Assembly (NCBI RefSeq): GCF_032362555.1
Contig: NC_083536.1
Coordinates: forward strand, 5,146,001-5,210,000
Length of the DNA stretch: 64,000 nt
Source of the DNA: Amyelois transitella
Lineage: Eukaryota > Arthropoda > Insecta > Lepidoptera > Pyralidae
Direction: 5' to 3'
Below, piece after piece: positions 41,004 to 48,551 of the stretch. The notes below the pieces were generated by a model. That model had not been told where the DNA came from, ran no database searches, and was given only the letters and a program-made list of their open reading frames with translations. A program made the position numbers and the translations under genes. Position 1 is the first letter of the stretch, and every line of letters starts with the position of its first letter.

Positions 41004-41556
41004 TTTGTGATGTCTCCAATGGGCAAGACAGCAAATGTTGTAAACAAAGAGATAGGTACTTTAACTTTCCATTATTATAATTTCCTTTTTTTGTCTTTAG
41101 AATTTATTCGTTTTTTAACAGCTGCGCTTCCGAGCTTTGCTTTTGTAAGAAAAATAAACTATGTTCTATTCCAGGCATTATTCTTCCCGTGTACGTAAGT
41201 TTCATCAAAATCCATCCAATAGAATTTGCGTGATTGAATAGCATCCTCAAACAAGCACTCACGTAGGTTCATCAATTTTTTTGCATAATCTATACTAACA
41301 TTATAAAGCTGAAGAGTTTGTTTGTTTGAACGCGCTAATTTTAGGAACTACTGATTCGAAATGAAAAATTATTTTTGCGTTGAATATACCATTTATCGAG
41401 GAAGGCTTTAGGCTATATAACATCACGCTGCAACTTTAACGAGAAAACAAAAAATGGACTATGTGAAAAAAAACGGGGAAAATTATTCATCCTTGTGGGC
41501 TTCAATGATGCTCAAAATAACAATTCCACGCGGACGAAGTCGCGGGCACAGCTAGT

Positions 41557-42942
41557 AGAAAAATATTTGAAAGGGAACAGCGTAGTAACGAAGCTACAGA
41601 CCTTTTCATATGCCACATCAGGGCATTAATGTCACAGTTACCCCTTCATTCCCTGTCGATGACCGTGCAATTAGATATGACGTACGGTTTGCTACATCGA
41701 CGTATTCGTGAAAAGGTTTCGCGTTTGGAATTTTCTACCTTCGCTGAGCTTATTACTATGGCCCGTCGTGTCGAAGATATTTTGGATGAAAGCCGAACAT
41801 CGACCAGCGATCTTAAACCGTTATGTTCGACGGCAAAGCCTACTACTGTACCCATTTCTCCGACGGCTTCGCAGTCGACAGTATCTTATAAGAATAAAGC
41901 TCGGCCACACTGTAATTACTGTAAAAAGTATGGTCATCTGAAATATGCCTGTGAAAAGTTAGCCAAACAGAAACTTGGCACTGATGGAGAACCACGCGTC
42001 TCAACTATCACGTGTTTCGGGTGCGGTGCGCCTGGCGTGATCCGATCCAACTGCTCGACTTGTAAAAAGACAGAACCTGTTCCGTCCGTATCAACTTCGT
42101 TTCAATCTGTTTCTGCAAATAGTGTTAATATAGATTCGCGAGTGCGACCTTTGTTAGAAATAGAAATTTATGGTGAACGTGGTAAAGTGCTTATAGACAC
42201 AGGTGCCAAACATTGTATAGGTAGTGTTAGTCTTAGAGCTCATTTAGTTAAGTATGGCCATAAGTTTGAAAATGTATTTACTGAGCTTAAATACGGAGAC
42301 GGGCGGGCAGTTGCGCAAATTGTTGAATGTACGCAAGTTAGGGTTAGGGTACGCGATGTCTCTTTAGATGTTAAGTTTATAATGTTGCCCAATGCCACTG
42401 AAAGTTTGTTGGGAATGAATTTTATTCAGGACGCTGGCATGGTATTAGATTTTTCTCGCGGTATATGGTTTATGAACCACGATAGGGTCTCTCAGCCCAT
42501 CGTCTTTGAACCTAATGGTGTAAGGTCATACGAACCTTTGCATTGCTCGTCTGTGGGTCTTCACGAGGATGAAGGATTCCACTTAGGTAAGGACGAACGA
42601 CAGCAGCTGTCCAACCTTCTGAATGTCAATGAGGACATTTTCACTCCAGGGGGAGGACCCACTCAGTTTGCTGTTCACCACATCGATACCGGAGATGCCA
42701 GCGCCTTAACGCGTTACGTGGGTAAATCTCCTGTTATTGCGCATCAGCGCCATCGCGGTAGACTAGCCAAGTCACAGTCGGGTCGACCATGTAACTTGGA
42801 GGGGGAGGATATAGCGGGCAACATTGTAGGCCCTTCCGGGGAGACATCGCGTCACTCTCCACCCCCCTCGTCCATACCACGCCGTTCCCAGCGCCCGCCT
42901 AGAGGACCGCCCGTGCGCCTCATTGAACAAGTCAGTCTTTAA
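41557..42942 (+). pseudogene. gypsy-1 gag C-terminus plus protease with a truncated pol
   Basis: After the Helitron the frame continues gag: REKVSRLEFSTFAELITMA, a CCHC knuckle (CNYCKKYGHLKYAC) and a second Cys-rich motif (CFGCGAPGVIRSNC). A retroviral-type aspartic protease follows with VLIDTGAKHCIGS and LLGMNFIQDAGMVLDF. The start of pol (EDIFTPGGGPTQFAVHHIDT) then joins, in frame, a short basic stretch (GKSPVIAHQRHRGRL) just before the polypurine tract. The reading frame runs through 130 bp of the 3' LTR to TAA at 42942. Loss of RT, RNase H and integrase without breaking the frame points to a clean internal deletion. Confidence 0.85.
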
Positions 42943-43069
42943 ACAACGCGCGGACCGGTGCGGTATGCACCTCATTAGCGAGCGAGTTTTGTTATTTCTT
43001 TTTATAAGTGACCGAAGTAAAGTTGTTATCCCGTAGTTGGCTTTTACTTCTCAATCTCGCCCCGCTATA
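42810..43069 (+). repeat. gypsy-1 3' LTR
   Basis: The 260-bp repeat of 35648-35909 starts TATAGCGGGCAACATTG after the polypurine tract and ends CCCCGCTATA before the AAAT duplication. Confidence 0.92.
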
Positions 43070-43199
43070 AAATCATATAATTGCTCCTACCCCGCGCCTC
43101 ACTTCATATCGCCAAATAGACCCAAAAATCGACTTATGTGCAGTTTTTTCTCAGCGCTCAACTTGTTTTACCTATACCTGATTTTAATACATGATTATT

Positions 43200-43341
43200 A
43201 CTTACCATCTTTATGTTTTATTTCTTTGACTATTTCCTCCCACGCAGCGTCCTTAGTTTCATTACATTTGTAAAATGACGAAGAAGTGTTCCACAAACAC
43301 GGAAATTTTTTAACGGCAATTATTATTTTTTTGTCCATTAT
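43200..43341 (-). CDS. MADF-domain exon of the Harbinger element (partial)
   Basis: From the ATG at 43341 the exon reads MDKKIIIAVKKFPCLWNTSS, then K-D-A-A-W-E-E-I-V-K-E-I, the first half of a MADF (Myb/SANT-like) domain. It ends at a donor, AAGATG then GTAAGT, near 43200. Harbinger elements encode a Myb/MADF protein beside the transposase to help nuclear import and DNA binding. The opposite orientation to the transposase at 33017-35325 and the nearby terminal repeat support this. The following exons were not found. Gypsy-1 lies between the two genes. Confidence 0.6.
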
Positions 43342-43343
43342 GC

Positions 43344-43654
43344 CACACAACCGTATGACATACGTACGACTACAAGCGCTGGCACACAACGACGGCAAAG
43401 TGAGACGTGAGCGGCAGGCAGGCGCTCGCGTTTACTCCGCTCCCACTACACCGCACCCCCGGCGATACATATCACAGCTTCGCTACGCATCCTCGCACCA
43501 CACATTAATGCGCATTTTCACAGCTCCGCTACACATCCTCGTAGACACATTTTCTTCGCACAGCTTTGGTGGAAACACCCACACATTTTCACAGCACAGT
43601 TAGACACCCTCGCACGACACATTTCCATCGCACATCTCTGGTGGAAACGCAGCC
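43344..43654. repeat. Harbinger right terminal region
   Basis: The segment ends GGTGGAAACGCAGCC at 43654, followed by TAA. On the minus strand this is GGCTGCGTTTCCACC, a typical Harbinger end. Words such as CACAGCTTCG, CACAGCTCCG, CACAGCTTTGG and ACATCCTCG repeat through it. The matching left end was not found, so the left side is probably deleted. Confidence 0.55.
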
Positions 43655-43657
43655 TAA

Positions 43658-43804
43658 AGGCGTCAATTTATTTTCATTCAAAAAGGTCTGTAATAAACAG
43701 CATGCGTGACAGGTGTCTTGATATTGATCAAGGAAAGCTTCAAATATATCTCGTTTGTTCCATAGGCTTTGCATATTCTGAAACACCACTTGTGAACTAA
43801 TCAC
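43658..43804 (-). pseudogene. Non-LTR endonuclease N-terminus, cut by the Harbinger element
   Basis: The minus strand reads VVFQNMQSLWNKRDIFEAFL, then LLQTFLNENKLTPL, the first part of an APE-type LINE endonuclease with the Asn motif (FQNMQSL). It ends at the TTA target of the Harbinger end. Upstream an 11-bp fold-back (43785-43811) replaces the expected sequence. The rest of this LINE was not found with confidence. Confidence 0.6.
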
Positions 43805-43811
43805 AAGTGGT
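43785..43811. repeat. 11-bp inverted repeat with 5-bp spacer
   Basis: ACCACTTGTGA and TCACAAGTGGT flank ACTAA. The left arm lies within the LINE endonuclease frame; the right arm looks like its inverted copy. Confidence 0.85.
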
Positions 43812-43996
43812 CATGAAATGTGCGGTGTGAGTTAGTTGCTGAAATGTGCTCGTTTATAGTGACGCTGGTGTTGTGATATGAACCGGAAGCTAAGTGGTGC
43901 TGGTCCTAGTTTTTGGTGAACTCACGCTGGTAGTGAACTGCATCTTCTTACTGATGTGTTATTATTTTGGGTCATATTATGTTTGTTGTGTTTGCA
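43812..43996. other. Unassigned sequence before SINE-2
   Basis: No coding frame or repeat was recognised. Confidence 0.3.
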
Positions 43997-44237
43997 CCAA
44001 TACAAAAAAGAATAGGACCACTCCATCTCTTTCCCATGGATGTCGTAAAAGGCGACTAAGGGATAGGCTTACCAACTTGGGATTCTTTTTTAGGCGATGA
44101 GCTCGCAACCTGTCACTATTTGAATCTCAATTCTATCATTAGGCCAAATAGCTGAACGTGGCCATTCAGTCTTTTCAAGACTGTTGGTTCTGCCTACCCC
44201 GCAAGGGATATAGACGTGACCATATGTATGTATGTAT
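43997..44237 (+). mobile_element. SINE-2
   Basis: This copy of the SINE at 22019-22281 lacks the first about 17 bp. It runs from GCACCAATACAAAAAAG to GACGTGACCATATGTATG and a TATG tail. I could not define a target duplication. Confidence 0.8.
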
Positions 44238-44461
44238 TAATTCTATACGCAGAGGTCGCCGTGGTCCTCTGTTTCCTAATCGTCTTATTTCTTCTATGTA
44301 CGCTGTTGCGGGGGGTGCAGGGGGCAGCCCAGCACCAGCGGCAGCCAGCGGTTTACTGGGAGAGATAAGTCCACCATTGTCCTAATTCTGTTTTAATTTC
44401 AATGTAAACTTTTATATACATGTACGATTACTAACTCGAATAGCAAATACATATATTATAT
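44238..44461. other. Unassigned sequence
   Basis: A short Gly/Pro/Ala-coding patch with GCGGGGGGTGCAGGGGGCAG lies at 44305-44345. Nothing else was recognised. Confidence 0.3.
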
Positions 44462-44731
44462 TTATAAATACCTGTTATGGGAGTAGGTGATTTTTATCGG
44501 AACACGATGACTCTGGCAGACCTCCTTCGCGACCAACTCATTGCTCTCAGCAAATGCTACACACTGCTCCCGTTTAGATAAATCCTTGATAATTTTAGAC
44601 AGGTTCCACATCGCCACAACCTCCGATGTATACAGATGACGCTTTACTATAAGTTCGTGACAATCGTCTCGAGTCGGTCCACCCGAACTCGTGGAAGGAA
44701 CAGGATCACTCCCTGATGCCTCAGCAGCCAT
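44462..44731 (-). CDS. Unknown protein fragment beginning MAAEASGSD
   Basis: An ATG at 44731 opens 89 residues: a Ser/Pro-rich start (DPVPSTSSGGPTRDD), then LIVKRHLYTSEVVAMWNLSK and CVAFAESNELVAKEVC with SHRVPIKITY. The Cys-x-Ser-His spacing loosely recalls the N-terminus of Merlin/ISXO2-type transposases, but I am not sure. A possible donor (AACAG then GTATTT) lies just before the stop, so this may be a first exon whose partner is missing. The 72-bp tandem repeat at 44788-44932 lies in its 5' leader. Confidence 0.35.
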   Translation of the reverse strand: MAAEASGSDPVPSTSSGGPTRDDCHELIVKRHLYTSEVVAMWNLSKIIKDLSKREQCVAFAESNELVAKEVCQSHRVPIKITYSHNRYL

Positions 44732-44787
44732 ATTGAATGCAATCCGAAGTCCGATGTGTATGCCCAGGTAAACGTCGCGTAATCCAA

Positions 44788-44932
44788 TCGAAATCCAGTT
44801 AGCAAGCCAAGTCGTGTGAAAGTAGGAGATATCGGAGTCCGTATTCAAGCCAAAGTCGATCGAAATCCAGTTAGCAAGCCAAGTCGTGTGAAAGTAGGAG
44901 ATATCGGAGTCCGTATATATGCCAAAGTCGTC
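44788..44932. repeat. 72-bp tandem repeat, two copies
   Basis: TCGAAATCCAGTTAGCAAGC and GTAGGAGATATCGGAGTCCG occur twice with a period of 72 bp. The repeat lies upstream (minus strand) of the fragment at 44462-44731 and could be a duplicated leader or promoter unit. Confidence 0.9.
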
Positions 44933-45039
44933 GAAAACAAGGAAAGTAACAAGAGAGCACATTCGCGTAACACCAGGAAACAACGAATGATAAATAAAAC
45001 GACGTCTTATCATGACAGTAGCGCATAACCAAAATGGCG

Positions 45040-45598
45040 GATTGCGTTCTGTTCAGAGTTAGTGTCTTTTTTGTTTTTACTTTTAAGCAAAGTTTTTGAC
45101 TATATTTTTAGTGCTAAAATATATTAATTAATGTATTGTACATGTTTAATGGACAAACTAATTATGCAATACTAAATAACACACACAGTTTACAATGACA
45201 GACCGAAAATATTGCGTTTTGTTTAGTGCAATTTTTAAGATTTTCAAAAATCCGGCAAAAAAAATACTTGGGGGGGTCATACAAAAAAAAAACTATAGGC
45301 TTCCGGCAAGGGGGGGTCACGGGAGAGGTGTTGTTATGGATGTAGGTAGGCAAAATTATAAAGGGGTATACAATTTTAAGAAAAAAATATATAATATACT
45401 TTTTGTTTATGATCCCAGCCTGTCCCTACCAGACTATTAATTTTTTTATACAGTACAATACAGGCTTTTAGAACCTGAAAAGAAAAATAGGCACATTTTT
45501 GCCCCTTTTTGAATTATAACGATTTGAAATACCTAATAATAATTAGTCGAAATTGTAGACGTTATTTTGTTTGTGATTATGAGATTAATAGTTAATTA
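45040..45598. other. AT-rich stretch without a recognisable gene
   Basis: Two related patches, ACTTGGGGGGGTCATAC and GGCAAGGGGGGGTCACGG, occur near 45270 and 45305. No coding evidence was found. Confidence 0.35.
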
Positions 45599-46850
45599 AC
45601 GTAAAGTACCCAATGTCCGACAGACCACCAATGATCGACACATAAAAAGTAAAATAAAAACAGGAAATACTAATGTTGTGTATTTGAACGTAAACGAAGC
45701 ATAGGTTAAAGACAAGGTCTCATTGCAAGTCTCACTTTCTACATTCGGTCATTTTGATAAAAATGGCGGAGCTTTAAATATCGACCGGCAAAAGTTTTTA
45801 ACGGAAATCCAGTTTTATTAGCGAAATCACTAAGGAGGAGTAAAGTTTATTGCTCATAACTTTTTTTGGTTTTGGTTAATTGAGACAGCTAATTATTTAA
45901 CAGATGGGGACTCAAAGTCAATACTTCTTAATATTATTTTTTTTCAATTAAGGTTACTTTTGAAGCGATTACTTGCTTGTCGATCATTGGTTTTTTTTAT
46001 GCGCATGTTCCAATAATCGACAAATGTTGAAATTATTTTTGTTTTAAATTATTTGCCGCTTAATTCATGGACAGTTAGCTTTTACTAGCACTTTAACAAT
46101 AATCATATATATATTAAAAAAAAGAACTGTTTACAATAATCGACATAATTGTTTTTAAGAACGGCACCTAAAAAAATTACACGCCATTTCAAATGGCACA
46201 GGCGATACACACAGTCAAGAAAGGAGAAAAAATTGCGATGGCAGCAAAAAAGTTTGGCGTACCCAGGATCACCTTACATGATAAAATTACTAGCAAATCT
46301 CCAGTCACATGTTCAATGGGCCCTGGCACATATTTATCCACGAAAGAGGAACCAAAGATGAATTACTCGACAGTGTACAACGCCTTATCATTGGCCATTT
46401 ATGAATAATTTACTACTGTATAAGTTTAATTGATATGATTAAAAGACTAATTGAAACTTGTTTTTTATTTCTTAATCATAATAATATTTTAGGAGTATTT
46501 CACAAAGCTACCATTTGAAAATTTTAGGCTGGGTGCACGATTAATGGACCATTAAATATTGGGTGTCCATAAATAGAACATGTCGATTACTGGATTTCGA
46601 TTATTGGAACATGTCGATAACTGGTTGTCGGTAAATGGATTTCTGCTGTCGAATATTAGGCAAAAAATACCATAAATATGTATTGGTATATTCTTGTAAA
46701 TTTTTATATCACATTCATTTCTACTTTAATATATCATGCAAAATACCCTAAAATTTTACTCAAAACTTCAAAATACGATAAAATAAAACAAATATTGTAA
46801 AAATACTTGAGTTCGTGCGTTAAAGTGTCGATGATTGGGTGTTTTACCGT
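45599..46850. mobile_element. Pogo/Tigger-like non-autonomous DNA element with many ATCGACA motifs
   Basis: The ends are imperfect inverted repeats: ACGTAAAGTACCCAATGTCC on the left and ACGGTAAAACACCCAATCAT on the opposite strand at the right, each followed by CGACA. At least nine further copies of ATCGACA or its reverse are scattered inside. A pipsqueak-type helix-turn-helix remnant lies in the middle. The target duplication could not be fixed because the flanks are TA-rich. Confidence 0.6.
46150..46345 (+). pseudogene. Pipsqueak-type HTH fragment of a pogo-like transposase
   Basis: Two overlapping frames give, in order, PKKITRHFKW and AIHTVKKGEKIAMAAKKFGV followed by PRITLHDKI and GPGTYLSTKEE. 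This is the HTH_psq layout at the N-terminus of pogo/Tigger transposases and jerky-like proteins. A frameshift lies near 46195. The DDE domain is absent. Confidence 0.65.
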
Positions 46851-47144
46851 ATAATAGTTTTATTTAAGAAACGGCTTCTAGTACATTGTTTATTACAAGA
46901 CAAGAGTTAGTAAACATTATGAATAACTCTGGGCGGCCAATATTTGGTTAAAAATACACTTTTTTGATAGAAGTGTTGGTAAAGCGTAGTAGAGTAGTCA
47001 GTTTGAGTTTTTAAAGAAGAAACTATCGCAATTTAAAACAGTTTATAGGTCGAAATGGTTTAAAGCCAATAGGACAGCGACGAGATATAAAGGAGATAAT
47101 AAAAAATGGCTTGAAACCTCAATTTCAATGCCAAAGGATTTGTC
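46851..47144 (+). other. Decayed sequence upstream of gypsy-2 pol
   Basis: This probably belongs to gypsy-2 (5' pol), but I could not follow a family-like frame before the PTKSYRFPE motif. Confidence 0.35.
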
Positions 47145-47923
47145 TAAAAACCAACCAAATCTTACCGATTTCCGGAGTGTCATAAAAAGGAAGTAGAAAA
47201 ACAAATCGACAAAATGCTCGAACAAACAACATAGAACCTTCTTCTTCTCCCTGGAGCTCACTGATATGGATAGTTCCGAAGAAACTAGATTCCCAAGGCC
47301 AGCGCAAATGGCGCATCGTATTAGACTACAGAAAATTTAATGACATCACTATCGGTGAATACATACATACATATACATACATATGATCACGTCTATATCT
47401 CTAGCGGGGTAGACAGAACCACCAGTCTTAAAAAGACTGATTGACCACGCTCAGCTGTTTGGCTTAGTGATAGAATTGAAATTCAAATAGTGACAGATTG
47501 CTAGCCCATCGCCTAAAAGAGGAATCTCAAGTGTATAAGCCTATCCCTTAGTCGCCTTTTACGACATCCATGGGAAAGAGATGGAGTGGTCCTATTCTTT
47601 TTTGTAATGGTGCCGGGAACCACACTATCGGTGAAGTCTACCCTATACCACAAATATTTGAGATTTTAAACCAATTAGGAAACAGTAAGTACTTCACCAC
47701 GCTCGATTTATCTTCTGGTTTTCACCAAATCTTAATATCTCCTGAAGATGCACCTAAAACATCGTTTTGTGTGCCTCAAGGCCAATTCCAATTTAACCGC
47801 TGAAAAATGCCCCATCTACCTTCCAAAAACTTATGAATAATTGTCTTTCCGGTCTTCAAGGTACACGCTGTTTCGTCTATCTTGATGACATCGTTATCTA
47901 TAGCTATGATCTTCCCTCACATA
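47145..47923 (+). pseudogene. gypsy-2 reverse transcriptase, first part
   Basis: The blocks PTKSYRFPECHKKEVEKQID, IEPSSSPWSSLIWIVPKK, RKWRIVLDYRKFNDITIGE, YFTTLDLSSGFHQILI, PQGQFQFNR and FVYLDDIVIYS are those of a Ty3/gypsy RT, with motif A (LDLSSGFHQ) and the catalytic YLDD. A frameshift lies near 47230. SINE-3 sits after TIGE with a 12-bp duplication, and another break follows FNR near 47803. The sequence ends at the Helitron-4 junction within S-H-I. Confidence 0.85.
47359..47622 (-). mobile_element. SINE-3
   Basis: A minus-strand copy of the SINE is flanked by CACTATCGGTGA at 47347-47358 and 47623-47634. Removing it and one duplication restores NDITIGEVYPIPQI in the RT frame. Confidence 0.9.
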
Positions 47924-47943
47924 TCCATATATCCATACACTAG

Positions 47944-48318
47944 CTTTCCGCCCGCGGCTTCGCCCACGTGTAATTCGGTTATATAAACAGGCTCCATCTT
48001 TTTCTATATCTACCACAGCATGAGGAATATAATTCCCATTAACAAACAAAATTTCTTGAACCATTTTAATTAGAAATTTTTTAACTAAAACTATATCTAT
48101 GGAAATTACCTAAGACTAATAAAGTAACAAAGAAATGAATAAAAAATGAAGAATATATTAAAAAATCAACTCACACTATAAAACTTATCCAACACTAACT
48201 AAATATACTATCAAAAATATCAAATCTAATCAACAAATCAAAAATTAACTGAAATAGAGAGTAAAATAAGTTAAATAAGTCAAGTTAAAAGTTAATGAAT
48301 CAAACGAATAATAATTTC
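47944..48318 (-). other. Helitron-5 3' region
   Basis: AT-rich non-coding sequence. It ends at the 14-bp duplication flanking the Jockey LINE. Confidence 0.5.
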
Positions 48319-48551
48319 AAATTAAAATATTTGTAGTGTGTAATATGTAGTTTCGCGTATGTCCGCTAGGGGCGCTGACGAGGGGTCTTCCCAAACTCCT
48401 TGTGCAGGAGTTGGAGCGAGTGGTCAGGGTCTTTTTACCCTCCTCACTGGTTTCATCGCTGCCTACGGCTGTAGGCAGGTCAATGGGGCGGCCGTGGCGG
48501 CCTGGGTCATCTTCTTCTATCTTCTGGGAGTTCCCATCGGCGGCGGCGTCG

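Larger units (their letters stand above)
37057..41555 (+). mobile_element. Helitron-3, tandem array inserted in gag
   Basis: The insertion begins TCCATACATATAATAAAACT at 37057 and ends GCACAGCTAG at 41555, exactly between A and T of the gag codon TAT. Inside, the 5' terminal region occurs four times in tandem (starts at 37057, 37600, 38135 and 38510). A 1259-bp 3' unit with helicase fragment and terminal CTAG occurs twice (39041-40297 and about 40298-41555). Confidence 0.9.
39041..41555 (+). repeat. Two tandem 1259-bp Helitron 3' units
   Basis: The units are almost identical (for example GTTTTTATAC versus GTGTTTATAC). Each contains a helicase C-terminal fragment, a small-Helitron block starting TCTATACTAACATTATAAAG, and the 3' end GTCGCGGGCACAGCTAG. 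The high identity suggests a recent duplication. Confidence 0.92.
35648..43069 (+). mobile_element. gypsy-1, non-autonomous LTR retrotransposon (gag-protease only)
   Basis: Two near-identical LTRs bound the element, and AAAT is duplicated at 35644-35647 and 43070-43073. A primer site follows the 5' LTR, and a polypurine tract (GGAGGGGGAGGA, 42798-42809) precedes the 3' LTR. Between them lie gag and protease only; the reverse transcriptase, RNase H and most of the integrase are deleted. A Helitron array interrupts gag. Confidence 0.9.

Noticed and set aside
31143..43804. One single LINE from the endonuclease fragment (43804) to the C-terminal fragment (31535), split by Harbinger
   Set aside because: Orientation and order would fit, but no RT sequence lies between 31880 and 33017, so the link is not supported.
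44226..44385. Gly/Ala/Pro-rich frame after SINE-2
   Set aside because: Short, low in complexity and partly read from the SINE tail. No homologue recognised.
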